A stretch of 64,000 nucleotides of DNA from Ruegeria arenilitoris (lineage in GTDB: Bacteria; Pseudomonadota; Alphaproteobacteria; Rhodobacterales; Rhodobacteraceae), in contig NZ_WPZQ01000013.1 in the NCBI RefSeq assembly GCF_013030265.1, forward strand, positions 62,001 through 126,000, in the 5' to 3' direction. Under the pieces are notes generated by a model, which had not been told where the DNA came from, ran no database searches, and saw only the letters and a program-made list of their open reading frames with translations. A program made the position numbers and the translations under genes. Numbering within the stretch: position 1 is the first letter of the stretch; each line of letters starts with the position of its first letter. Of the stretch, positions 42,596 through 50,443 are shown in pieces.

Positions 42596-43560
42596 CCGAC
42601 AACGAGTCTTTTCTGAAAACCGCAAAGCAAGTCGTCACTGACGAGGCCCGCGCGCTTGATGCTCTTGCGGGCAGCCTCGATCAGGATTTTGCCGAAGCGG
42701 TGCAGATGATCCTGCAGGCTACGGGCCGCATCATCGTCAGCGGTATCGGCAAGTCTGGCCACATTGGTCACAAGATTGCTGCAACGCTGGCCAGCACCGG
42801 CACGCCTGCCTATTTCGTGCATCCGGCCGAGGCCAGCCATGGCGATTTGGGCATGTTGTCCAAGGGCGATGTTGTCCTCGCGATTTCGAATTCGGGAGAA
42901 GCGCCTGAACTGGCAAATCTGCTGGCCTTTACACGGCGTTTCGGAATTCCGTTGATCGGATTGTCCAGCAAGCCCGAAAGCACATTGATGAAACAGGCGG
43001 ATGTGCATCTGCTGATCCCATCGATGGGCGAGGCCTGTGGGTTTGGCATGGTGCCATCCATATCGACAACACTGACGCTGGCTATGGGAGACGCCTTGGC
43101 CATCGCGTTGATGAAGTATCGTGACTTCAAGCCCGAGAATTTCCGGGATTTTCATCCGGGCGGCAAACTGGGCGCACAGCTCAGCAAGGTACGTGATTTG
43201 ATGCACACCGATATTCCGGTCGTTCCGTCTGGCACGCCAATGAGCGAAGCCCTGCTGGTCATGAGCCAGAAGGGGTTTGGTGTTGTTGGTGTGACCGGCG
43301 AGAATGACCGCCTGTTGGGCATCGTCACTGACGGGGACCTTCGCCGCCATATGCAGGGGCTTCTGGATTTGACTGTCGATGAGGTCATGACAACTGATCC
43401 CCGCACAATCGGTCCCGACGAGCTGGCCGAAGGTGCGGTGGCATTGATGACCATGCAAAAACCGAAAATCACATGTCTGTTTGTTGTTGATCTCGCGTCC
43501 GGTGGTCGGGCCGAGGGCATCCTGCACATCCACGACTGTCTGCGGGTCGGTTTGGGCTGA
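42592..43560 (+). CDS. kdsD: arabinose-5-phosphate isomerase (KdsD/KpsF type)
   Basis: 322 residues. The SIS domain (IIVSGIGKSGHIGHKIAATLASTGTPAYFVHPAEASHGDLGM) is followed by two CBS domains (about 205-262 and 270-322: TDIPVVPSGTPMSEALLVMSQKGFGVVGVTG; DEVMTTDPRTIGPDELAEGAVALM). Converts ribulose-5-P to arabinose-5-P, the Kdo precursor. Its position before lptCAB links it to LPS synthesis. Confidence 0.95.
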   Translation: MTDNESFLKTAKQVVTDEARALDALAGSLDQDFAEAVQMILQATGRIIVSGIGKSGHIGHKIAATLASTGTPAYFVHPAEASHGDLGMLSKGDVVLAISNSGEAPELANLLAFTRRFGIPLIGLSSKPESTLMKQADVHLLIPSMGEACGFGMVPSISTTLTLAMGDALAIALMKYRDFKPENFRDFHPGGKLGAQLSKVRDLMHTDIPVVPSGTPMSEALLVMSQKGFGVVGVTGENDRLLGIVTDGDLRRHMQGLLDLTVDEVMTTDPRTIGPDELAEGAVALMTMQKPKITCLFVVDLASGGRAEGILHIHDCLRVGLG

Positions 43561-43572
43561 CGGGAGGCTGAG

Positions 43573-44172
43573 GTGGACCGTTATTCACGTATGGTGCAAC
43601 TCCTCAAGGTTTTGCTGCCTCTGGCTGCAATCCTGTTGCTGTCCACTGTTTTTCTGCTGTCCAGAAGTATTGAGACTAATGTCTCTGTGCCCTTCACACA
43701 GCAGGATATTGACGCGCGCCTCGCGGACCAGCTGGTGACACGCCCCCACTATCGGGGAACAACCCGTAAGGGCGAGGACATTCAGGTCGAGGCTATTCAG
43801 GCAACACAGGGCACCAACGGTGATGTTCCGACAGCCACTGAGTTCACCGGCCGCTTTGGGTTATTGAATGGTGGAGTGATCACTCTGGATTCCAATACCG
43901 GCTCGATCCGTCCGGACAAGGGGACCGCCACTTTTGTTGGGGATGTGGTCATCACCACAACCGACGGCATCCGGGTGACGACTGATTTGCTGAACACATC
44001 GCTTGATGAAATTCGCGGCGACACACCGGGTCAGGTCGATGGAACCGGTCCAATCGGCAATTTTACGGCAGGCCGCATGACCTTCGGGACAGAAAAAAAA
44101 GACGGTCCGGTCCATATTCTTTTTACAGATGGCGTTAAGTTGGTATATGAGCCGGAAAAAGCAGAAAGATAA
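43573..44172 (+). CDS. lptC: LPS export system protein LptC
   Basis: 199 residues, starting at GTG 43573. One N-terminal TM helix (LLKVLLPLAAILLLSTVFLLSR) and a periplasmic beta-jellyroll (VEAIQATQ, ATEFTGRFGLLNGGVITLDSNTG). It bridges LptB2FG and LptA. The gene lies between kdsD (12-base gap) and lptA (3-base gap). Confidence 0.9.
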   Translation: MDRYSRMVQLLKVLLPLAAILLLSTVFLLSRSIETNVSVPFTQQDIDARLADQLVTRPHYRGTTRKGEDIQVEAIQATQGTNGDVPTATEFTGRFGLLNGGVITLDSNTGSIRPDKGTATFVGDVVITTTDGIRVTTDLLNTSLDEIRGDTPGQVDGTGPIGNFTAGRMTFGTEKKDGPVHILFTDGVKLVYEPEKAER

Positions 44173-44175
44173 CCT

Positions 44176-44667
44176 GTGTTTGATTTACGTGTAGTCCCAG
44201 TTTGCATTGCCCTGGCCTTTGGCGCGGTATCAGCGACCGCCCAGGAAACGCAGGTTGCGTTCGGTTCGGCCAAGGCCGACCCTACACTGCCGGTCGAAGT
44301 CACCTCTGAGACGCTCAACGTAAACCAGGAAGACGGTTCAGCCGAATTCATCGGCGACGTCATCGTTATTCAGGGTGAAATGCGCCTGACGGCAGAGCGG
44401 GTGCTGGTGATCTACAACGAAGGCCGATCTGCGATCGAACGCATGGAGGCCACCGAAAATGTGGTTCTGGTCAGCCCACCAGATGCTGCTGAAGGTGACT
44501 GGGCCGAATACACCATCGATTCAGGTGTGATTGTGATGAAAGGCAACGTGTTGCTGACGCAAGGGCCGAGCGTAATCAGTGGCGATCAGATGGTTGCGAA
44601 TCTGACGTCGGGAACCGCAACCATGTCTGGTCGCGTGAAGACAATTCTTCAACCGGGTGGGAATTGA
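44176..44667 (+). CDS. lptA: LPS transport periplasmic protein LptA
   Basis: 163 residues starting at GTG 44176. Signal peptide up to SATAQ. OstA/LptA domain: SETLNVNQEDGSAEFIGDVIVIQGEMRLTAERVLVIY and YTIDSGVIVMKGNVLLTQGPSVISGDQM. Forms the periplasmic LPS bridge. It overlaps lptB by ATGA. Confidence 0.94.
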   Translation: MFDLRVVPVCIALAFGAVSATAQETQVAFGSAKADPTLPVEVTSETLNVNQEDGSAEFIGDVIVIQGEMRLTAERVLVIYNEGRSAIERMEATENVVLVSPPDAAEGDWAEYTIDSGVIVMKGNVLLTQGPSVISGDQMVANLTSGTATMSGRVKTILQPGGN

Positions 44668-45425
44668 TGAACCAGCCGAAATTGTCTGTCGCCGAAGGAT
44701 CGTCCGGTCTGCGCATTGAAAAGCTGCGCAAGTCCTATCGCAAAAAGACGGTAATCCGCGACGTGACCATGACTTTGGATCGGTCCGAAGTCGTCGCGCT
44801 ACTTGGGCCGAATGGCTCCGGCAAGACAACGACCTTTTATTCCGTAGCCGGCCTGGTCTTTCCCGAAGCTGGCACCGTCACGATCGACGGACAGAATGTG
44901 ACTACTCTGCCGATGTACCGCCGCGCCCGTATGGGAATCGGATATTTGCCGCAAGAAATGTCGATCTTTCGCGGCATGAGCGTCGAAGACAACATTGCAG
45001 CGGTTCTTGATATCACGGTCAATCATGCGCATCGGCGCAAAGAGCGCCTAGAAGAACTGCTTTCGGACTTTTCAATCGAACATCTGCGTCGTGCTCCGGC
45101 GCTGGCTTTGTCTGGTGGTGAACGCCGTCGCGTTGAAATTGCACGCTGTCTTGCTGCAGATCCTAAATATCTGCTTTTGGATGAACCTTTTGCCGGTGTT
45201 GATCCCATCAGTGTCGGCGACATCCGGCATCTGGTGGCTGATCTAAAAAAGCGCGGAATTGGTGTTCTGATTACGGATCATAACGTGCGGGAAACGCTGG
45301 AAATTGTGGATCGCGCCTACATTCTGCATGACGGTCAGGTTCTCATGTCCGGCACACCGGATGAGGTGGTCGAAAACGAGAATGTGCGCCGAGTTTATCT
45401 TGGTGAAAACTTCAGAATCTCATAG
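44664..45425 (+). CDS. lptB: LPS export ABC transporter ATPase LptB
   Basis: 253 residues. Walker A VALLGPNGSGKTTTFYS, Q-loop GYLPQEMSIFRGMSVEDNI, signature LSGGERRRVEIARCLA, Walker B KYLLLDEPFAGVDP, H-loop LITDHNVRETL. The pattern matches LptB. It powers LPS extraction with LptFG, encoded elsewhere. rpoN, often found next in other proteobacteria, is absent here. Confidence 0.97.
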   Translation: MMNQPKLSVAEGSSGLRIEKLRKSYRKKTVIRDVTMTLDRSEVVALLGPNGSGKTTTFYSVAGLVFPEAGTVTIDGQNVTTLPMYRRARMGIGYLPQEMSIFRGMSVEDNIAAVLDITVNHAHRRKERLEELLSDFSIEHLRRAPALALSGGERRRVEIARCLAADPKYLLLDEPFAGVDPISVGDIRHLVADLKKRGIGVLITDHNVRETLEIVDRAYILHDGQVLMSGTPDEVVENENVRRVYLGENFRIS

Positions 45426-45556
45426 GCTTGCGCGGAATTGCGCCGGTTGCATGGCGGAAATCGCGTATATACACACCTGTTTTGATTGACTCTTCCCTCG
45501 CCTCTTGGCTCAATTGGTGCATGGCATTTTTTCGGTTCCAGTCTGGATCTCGATGT

Positions 45557-45571
45557 CCCTTCTTCGAAGGG
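45557..45571 (+). other. small hairpin in the lptB-hpf gap
   Basis: CCCTTC / GAAGGG with a 3-base loop, in the 252-base gap. The rest of the gap holds no convincing gene. Possibly the end of the lpt transcript, but without a T run. Confidence 0.3.
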
Positions 45572-45628
45572 CAGGTCCGGAGACTACCACAAAAAATGTC
45601 GCTACCCCCCACCCGATAAAAACAAGTT

Positions 45629-45645
45629 CGTCACGTAACGTGACG
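45629..45645. promoter_or_regulatory. 17-bp perfect palindrome upstream of hpf
   Basis: CGTCACGT (45629-45636), one central A, ACGTGACG (45638-45645). It ends 32 bases before the hpf start. Candidate operator, or a leader hairpin in the mRNA. I do not know a Rhodobacterales regulator with this exact consensus. Confidence 0.45.
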
Positions 45646-45677
45646 TCAGAATGGGTGTGAATTGTGAAGGAGATCAC

Positions 45678-46241
45678 ATGCGTTACCAAATCAGCGGAAA
45701 ACAGATCGACATCGGCGCGGCCCTGCAGACCCACGTGCAGACCGAGCTGGGCGAGGTCGTAGGCAAGTATGCCCAGCGGCCAACGGACGCCAACGTCGTC
45801 TTTTCCCGTTCAGCGCATGAATATGTATGCGAAACCACAGTGCATCTTTCCACTGGCCTGACGGCTCAGGCCAAGGCTCACGCAACCGAAATCTACGCAG
45901 CTTTCGAAGGGTGCTGCGACAAGATGGAAACACAGCTACGGCGCTACAAACGTCGGCTGAAGGACCATCATAAGGATCGTTCTGAGCCTGTTGAACTCTT
46001 CGGGGCCTCGTCATATATCCTCGCCTCTGACGAATCAGAGACGGCCGACGAACCCGAATCCCTGCAGCCAATGATCGTGGCTGAGATGGAAACGAAGATT
46101 CCATCGCTGAGTGTGGGTGAGGCTGTCATGCAAATGGAACTTGCAGGTGCACCCGTACTTGTGTTCCGGAACGAGAATAAGGACGGATTGAATGTCGTGT
46201 ACCGTCGGGAAGACGGAAACATCGGCTGGATCGATCCTTAA
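45678..46241 (+). CDS. hpf: ribosome hibernation promoting factor, long form
   Basis: 187 residues from ATG 45678 (AAGGAG upstream). The N-terminal S30AE domain (MRYQISGKQIDIGAALQTHVQTELGEVVGKY; ALQ-type helix and HLSTGLTAQAKAHATEIYAAF) plus a C-terminal dimerisation domain (PSLSVGEAVMQMELAGAPVLVFRNENKDGLNVVYRREDGNIGWIDP) mark the long form that makes 100S dimers alone. It precedes ptsN, as is common. Confidence 0.95.
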   Translation: MRYQISGKQIDIGAALQTHVQTELGEVVGKYAQRPTDANVVFSRSAHEYVCETTVHLSTGLTAQAKAHATEIYAAFEGCCDKMETQLRRYKRRLKDHHKDRSEPVELFGASSYILASDESETADEPESLQPMIVAEMETKIPSLSVGEAVMQMELAGAPVLVFRNENKDGLNVVYRREDGNIGWIDP

Positions 46242-46255
46242 GAGGCAAGGATAGC

Positions 46256-46288
46256 GGCGAACCCCCGCATATCAGCGGGGGCGTCGCC
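46256..46288 (+). other. strong hairpin between hpf and ptsN
   Basis: CCCCCGC (46262-46268) pairs with GCGGGGG (46275-46281) around a 6-base loop, and GGCGA (46256-46260) with TCGCC (46284-46288) outside. No T run, so more likely an mRNA processing or stability element that sets the hpf:ptsN ratio than a simple terminator. Confidence 0.5.
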
Positions 46289-46301
46289 ATGGAGCGTTAT
46301 C

Positions 46302-46766
46302 ATGGAGCTTTCGAGCATTCTGAAGCCCGAGGCAGTGCGTGTTCTGTCGGCCGCTTCCAGCAAGAAGCGGTTGTTTCAGGAAATCGGCGATGTCGCAGCA
46401 GGCACGCTTGGGCTTGAGGCACAGGAAGTTGTGGACAATCTGCTTGAGCGCGAAAGCCTCGGCCCGACTGGTGTTGGGCATGGGGTTGCGCTGCCGCACG
46501 CCCGTTTGCCGGGTTTGGAGTCTGTTGCCGGTGTCTTTGTGATGCTGGAAAAGCCAATCGATTTCGGCTCGGTCGATCGCCAGCCTGTTGATCTGGCATT
46601 TTCCCTGTTTGCGCCCGAGGATGCGGGTGTGGACCATCTGAAGGCGCTTGCATTGGTATCACGCACACTCAGAGATACTGCAGTTTGTGCAAAACTCAGG
46701 GCCAATCCCGATCCGGTGAAGCTCTACGCGATTCTGACGGCCGCGCAGTCCATGCAAGCCGCTTAA
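46302..46766 (+). CDS. ptsN: PTS IIA-Ntr-type nitrogen regulatory protein PtsN
   Basis: 154 residues. Phosphorylated His in GVGHGVALPHARLPGLESVAGVFV. The motif ASSKKRLFQEIGDVAA and the C-terminal DHLKALALVSRTLRD are EIIA-Ntr hallmarks. Terminal acceptor of the PTS-Ntr phosphorelay. A strong intrinsic terminator follows. Confidence 0.95.
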   Translation: MELSSILKPEAVRVLSAASSKKRLFQEIGDVAAGTLGLEAQEVVDNLLERESLGPTGVGHGVALPHARLPGLESVAGVFVMLEKPIDFGSVDRQPVDLAFSLFAPEDAGVDHLKALALVSRTLRDTAVCAKLRANPDPVKLYAILTAAQSMQAA

Positions 46767-46780
46767 TCACTGCCAAATAT

Positions 46781-46819
46781 AAAAAAAGACCCCCTGTTTT
46801 ATGGGGGTCTTTTTTTGTT
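46781..46819. terminator. bidirectional intrinsic terminator after ptsN
   Basis: AAAAAAGACCCCC (46782-46794) pairs with GGGGGTCTTTTTT (46803-46815) around an 8-base loop, with a T run on the + strand and the complementary run on the - strand. It ends ptsN and the convergent CAP gene. Confidence 0.9.
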
Positions 46820-46837
46820 TTAGGATATGAATTCAGA

Positions 46838-47353
46838 TCAGCCGCCGCTTCCCATTTCCAGCGTCCACCAGATTTTTCCGCCGCTTTCCTGATGCCAGGC
46901 AAAACCCATCTGCGTGGCCTTCGGGTCCATGATGACTGCACGCGGCCCGGGCTCCTGCATCCAGGCGGCCAGCGTTTCGGTTTCTGTCTCATAAGTCTCC
47001 GAAATCGCTTCACCCAGGAAGGTGCCATAATATCCGGCGCGGGCGGCGCGATCGATCGGGGATGAACCATCCGATCCAAAGTGCCAAGGCCGGTTTTGTC
47101 GTGACATATCTTTGGCATGGGTTGCTGCGGCGGCGTTCAGTTGTGAATTCAGCTGTACGGACTGCAGACCGGAGGCCTGACGTAGCGCGTTGACCGAATC
47201 GAGCATGCGGAACTGGATTTTGTCCGGGTTGCCGCGAATCTTGTAGACGGTGGGCAGAGGACGACCATCTGCCCCCAATGCGGTGGTTCCGGTGTCCGTA
47301 CATGCCGCCAGCGCGACAAAGCAAATAAACAGTAAAGAAACGATACGCGTCAT
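46838..47353 (-). CDS. CAP/SCP-domain lipoprotein
   Basis: 171 residues from ATG 47353. Lipoprotein signal MTRIVSLLFICFVALAAC with lipobox L-A-A-C. The CAP domain is recognisable (LNAAAATHAKDMSRQNRPWHFGSDGSSPIDRAARAGYYGTFLGEAISE; AWMQEPGPRAVIMDPKATQMGFAW). Such proteins are extracytoplasmic, and their bacterial function is unclear. The frame stays open upstream of 47353 without homology, so I exclude that part. Confidence 0.85.
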   Translation of the reverse strand: MTRIVSLLFICFVALAACTDTGTTALGADGRPLPTVYKIRGNPDKIQFRMLDSVNALRQASGLQSVQLNSQLNAAAATHAKDMSRQNRPWHFGSDGSSPIDRAARAGYYGTFLGEAISETYETETETLAAWMQEPGPRAVIMDPKATQMGFAWHQESGGKIWWTLEMGSGG

Positions 47354-47451
47354 GATGGGCCTGATAATTGTTTCGACAAGGGGAATAGCCTGCCTTAACG
47401 TTCGGAGCAAACGCGCAGTGCCTGAATCGTGCGTGATTCTGCCGGTTTGAT

Positions 47452-47480
47452 TTGCGACTGAAGCATTCTGGCAATAAAAT
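47452..47480 (+). promoter_or_regulatory. sigma-70-type promoter for the L,D-transpeptidase gene
   Basis: TTGCGA (47452-47457), 17 bases, TAAAAT (47475-47480), followed by AAAGGA and the ATG at 47513. Predicted 5' leader of about 25 bases. Confidence 0.5.
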
Positions 47481-47512
47481 ACATCAGATTTTATAACAAA
47501 GGACCGCTTGCC

Positions 47513-48112
47513 ATGGTCAAAAAGAATATTCGTTCGACAACCCGCCGTGGTTTTCTCGCTGGCGCGTCTGCCGCCCTGGCGACGCCTGCCGTAGCCCAAT
47601 ATATTCCCGGAGATCCTCTGCGACCCGCGCCGGAAGCAGAGCCAGCGGTTCGCCGTAATGTATCGGGGTTCAGGGCGCTGGATTGGCAGCCTTACTTCTC
47701 GAACACCAACAATGGTGCAATTCTGGTCGATACCGTGTCGCGGGCTCTGCACTATTGGTCAGCAGACCAATCGACCTATAAACTTTACCCTTCATCGGTG
47801 CCTTTGACCGAGGAACTGACCCGCAGAGGGCGTACCAGCGTCATCCGCAAGGTCGAAGGTCCAAGCTGGTCACCAACGCCTTCGATGAAGAAGAGAAATC
47901 CGGAATGGCCCGACTATATTCCTCCGGGACCGGATAACCCCTTGGGAACACACGCTTTGTACTTGAGTTGGAAGTACTACCGCATCCATGGAACGCATGA
48001 CACCCGCAAAATCGGGCGTCGGTCTTCCAATGGCTGCATAGGGTTGTTCAATGAAGACATCGCTGAGCTGTTTTCAATGGCGAAGGTCGGCACGCAAGTG
48101 TTGCTAATTTGA
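47513..48112 (+). CDS. Tat-exported L,D-transpeptidase (YkuD family)
   Basis: 199 residues. Tat signal with TTRRGFLAGASAALATPAVAQ. Makes or attaches 3-3 peptidoglycan cross-links in the periplasm. The catalytic YkuD region is IHGTHDTRKIGRRSSNGCIGLFNEDIAELF: the His of HGT and the Cys of NGC are present. The usual SxGCxR(M/L) has Gly in place of Arg after Ile. This may be a Rhodobacterales branch feature or an altered specificity. Confidence 0.87.
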   Translation: MVKKNIRSTTRRGFLAGASAALATPAVAQYIPGDPLRPAPEAEPAVRRNVSGFRALDWQPYFSNTNNGAILVDTVSRALHYWSADQSTYKLYPSSVPLTEELTRRGRTSVIRKVEGPSWSPTPSMKKRNPEWPDYIPPGPDNPLGTHALYLSWKYYRIHGTHDTRKIGRRSSNGCIGLFNEDIAELFSMAKVGTQVLLI

Positions 48113-48251
48113 CGACATTTTCGCGCACGAACCCGCTTGTGGCTCAAGTTGCAATTGCATTCCAACCGCATAGCTGATTAGAAAAAACCACGAGGTAAGT
48201 CTTGGGTGTGCGGTTCCGATTGTTGGAATCGCGCAAATTCTGGAGGTTAAT

Positions 48252-48434
48252 ATGAAGAAACTCGTTCTCGCCGCTGCACTGACCGCTGCTGCTTCGACCG
48301 CATCTGCTGGCAACCTGGAAGAGCCGGTTGTTGAGGCACCTGTTGTTGTTGAAGAAACTCAGGGCACATCGCAGGGCATCCTGCTGCCGCTGATCCTGCT
48401 GGTCGTAGTTGCCGCAGCTGTTGCAGCAAGCTAA
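48252..48434 (+). CDS. 60-residue exported small protein with C-terminal TM helix
   Basis: Signal peptide MKKLVLAAALTAAASTASA, a short acidic, Pro/Val-rich linker (NLEEPVVEAPVVVEETQG), and a hydrophobic helix ILLPLILLVVVAAAVAA at the C-terminus. GGAGG ribosome-binding site and its own intrinsic terminator just after the stop argue for a real, probably well-expressed gene. Function unknown; possibly a small envelope structural or signalling peptide. Confidence 0.75.
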   Translation: MKKLVLAAALTAAASTASAGNLEEPVVEAPVVVEETQGTSQGILLPLILLVVVAAAVAAS

Positions 48435-48454
48435 TTTGACGAGAGTCATCAAGA

Positions 48455-48487
48455 GAAAAGGCGGTGGAGTTTCCACCGCCTTTTCTT
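48455..48487 (+). terminator. intrinsic terminator after the 60-residue protein gene
   Basis: GAAAAGGCGGTGGA (48455-48468) pairs with CCACCGCCTTTTC, ending in TTTTC, with a 4-base loop. Also able to serve the convergent hemH on the other strand. Confidence 0.88.
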
Positions 48488-48507
48488 ATTTCTGACATCT
48501 GGTTTGT

Positions 48508-49557
48508 TCAGTCCAGCCAGCCGCGCAGGTTATCTTCGACCACTTTGCCCAGTGCCGATATGTGGGCATCCTGATCGTTCAGGCACGGAATATAGGTGAA
48601 TATCTCGCCTCCGGCCTCTTCAAAGCTCTCGCGAATCTCTTCGTTGATCTCTTCCAGCGTTTCGATGCAGTCGGCGGAAAAAGCAGGCGCAATCACCGCG
48701 ATGTTCTTTTTCCCTTGCTTCGCAAGTTCAGCCACATGATCCACCGTGTAGGGTTTGAGCCATTCTTCCGGTCCGAATCGTGACTGGAACGTCGATACCA
48801 GCTGATCATCTGACCAACCCAGCCGTTCCTTCAGCAATCTGGAGGTTTTGACGCATTGGCAATGATACGGATCACCCTGTTGCAGGTATCGCTCGGGCAT
48901 TCCGTGGTATGAGCACACCAGAATATCGGGCCTGGTTTCCATCCCGGCATAGGCTGTTTCGACGGATTGCGCCAAAGCATCGATATAAGCCGGTTCATCG
49001 AAATAAGCCGGAACCGTCCGGCTGGCAGGCTGCCAGGCCTCTTTCATCAAGGCGCGAAAGAACTCGTCATTTGCCGTTGCCGTCGTAGCCCCAGCGTACT
49101 GGGGGTACAGTGGGAAGAACAGAATGCGATCGCATCCTTCGGCAACCATTTGCCGAACCTTTGATTTGGTCGAAGGATTGCCGTAACGCATGCAGAAATC
49201 CACCAGCACCCGGTCCCCATACCGCTCCTGCATCGCTGATTTCAGCTTGGCGGTCTGATCTTTGGTGATGGTCATAAGTGGGCTTTCGCCCTTGTCGTGA
49301 TTCCAGATCGATTTGTAGGCTTCGCCTGAACTGAATGGCCGCTTGGTCAGGATTATACCCTGCAGGATCGGCTGCCATTTCCAGGCCGGGTAGTCGATGA
49401 CCCTCCTGTCGGAAAGGAACTCATTCAGGTATCGGCGCATGGGCCAATAGCTGTAGTCGTCGGGCGTTCCCAGATTTGCCAACAGGACACCAACGCGGCC
49501 CATCTTGATTTTGGGATGATCGGCTTTGGCGTGCACGGGGCGGGTGGCATCAAGCAT
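48508..49557 (-). CDS. hemH: ferrochelatase
   Basis: 349 residues from ATG 49557 (AGGAAG upstream). Inserts Fe2+ into protoporphyrin IX. Motifs: GRVGVLLANLGTPDDYSYWPMRRYLNEFLSDRRVIDYP, MRYGNPSTKSKV, DRILFFPLYPQYAGATTAT, LVCSYHGMPERYLQQGDPYHCQC and VIAPAFSADCIETLEEI, including the active-site His of CSYHG. The frame is open 49 codons further upstream, without homology. Confidence 0.95.
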   Translation of the reverse strand: MLDATRPVHAKADHPKIKMGRVGVLLANLGTPDDYSYWPMRRYLNEFLSDRRVIDYPAWKWQPILQGIILTKRPFSSGEAYKSIWNHDKGESPLMTITKDQTAKLKSAMQERYGDRVLVDFCMRYGNPSTKSKVRQMVAEGCDRILFFPLYPQYAGATTATANDEFFRALMKEAWQPASRTVPAYFDEPAYIDALAQSVETAYAGMETRPDILVCSYHGMPERYLQQGDPYHCQCVKTSRLLKERLGWSDDQLVSTFQSRFGPEEWLKPYTVDHVAELAKQGKKNIAVIAPAFSADCIETLEEINEEIRESFEEAGGEIFTYIPCLNDQDAHISALGKVVEDNLRGWLD

Positions 49558-49612
49558 AAGAAGCTTCCTGAAAATTAGGTTCGCACCTGAGATAAATGGA
49601 ATTGGCCGATCG

Positions 49613-50443
49613 TCAATCGGGCAGTTTGCCCTCATCGGTTCCCAGAGCTTCAGCCAACCGCATCTGAGCCGACCCGGGACGCAAGGGTTTGGGCTGGCTT
49701 TCATCGGGTGACCAACCTGTCAGGCAGATCAGTTCGAATGTCGCGGATAGCCGACCATCAGGTGCCGGGAAGTGTGAGCAGTATATTTCTTGGGCTTTGC
49801 TGAAAACCGCCCGATGCGTCGGATGCTTGAGGCGCCCAGTCAGAGCGTTGTTTTCACCCATCGCCCGCAGGTCGCGCATCAGGTGCCAGATATCACGATA
49901 TTGCGCAGTCAGTGGGAGTTTGTCTGCTACTGGCAGCGCGAAACCGGCGCGCTGCAGCAGACCTCCCAGATCGCGCAGTTCTGCCATGGGCGCGACACGA
50001 GGGCTGAGGCCACTTGTTACTTCGACTTCGGCTTGCCCGAGCGAAGCACGCAGCTCATGCAGGGTTTCACCGCCCAGACAGATCACAAGCATCAACCCAT
50101 CAGGTTTTAGGGCCCTGTTACATTGGATCAACTGGCCCACCGGATCGTTCGCCCAATGCAAGGCCATGGCATGGATCACAAGATCATGAGACCCCGGTTG
50201 CAGGTCGAGCACTTCGTCATCTCGGATGATCCGGGCATCTGGAATGATGTCACTCCAGATATCAGCAAACGGGCTCACAATCGCTGGTGCTGTAAAGGTT
50301 TTGTTAACCAAGGAAAGACGATCCTTGATCTCGTCAATGGCCGCTTCGTGAAGGAACAGCGCATCCTTGCGGACACGGGCGCGGTGCATAGCAAGGCTCT
50401 TGCGGTCAAACAGAGAGGGTGCATTGGGCGCAGGCAATTTCAT
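49613..50443 (-). CDS. SAM methyltransferase-like protein with degenerate motif I
   Basis: 276 residues from ATG 50443, with an in-frame ATG six codons upstream. Class I methyltransferase-like C-terminal part: VLDLQPGSHDLVIHAMALHWANDPVGQLIQCNRALKPDGLMLVICLGGETLHELRASLGQAE. The usual SAM-binding motif I (LDxGxGxG) before it is replaced by SLVNKTFTAPAIVSPF. Layout resembles the BioC/NDUFAF5-like group; NDUFAF5 relatives act as a hydroxylase on complex I. Catalytic role uncertain. Divergent from comF. Confidence 0.7.
   Translation of the reverse strand: MKLPAPNAPSLFDRKSLAMHRARVRKDALFLHEAAIDEIKDRLSLVNKTFTAPAIVSPFADIWSDIIPDARIIRDDEVLDLQPGSHDLVIHAMALHWANDPVGQLIQCNRALKPDGLMLVICLGGETLHELRASLGQAEVEVTSGLSPRVAPMAELRDLGGLLQRAGFALPVADKLPLTAQYRDIWHLMRDLRAMGENNALTGRLKHPTHRAVFSKAQEIYCSHFPAPDGRLSATFELICLTGWSPDESQPKPLRPGSAQMRLAEALGTDEGKLPD

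Noticed and set aside
45428..45619. 63-codon frame after lptB
   Set aside because: No start context; composition not protein-like. Left as intergenic.
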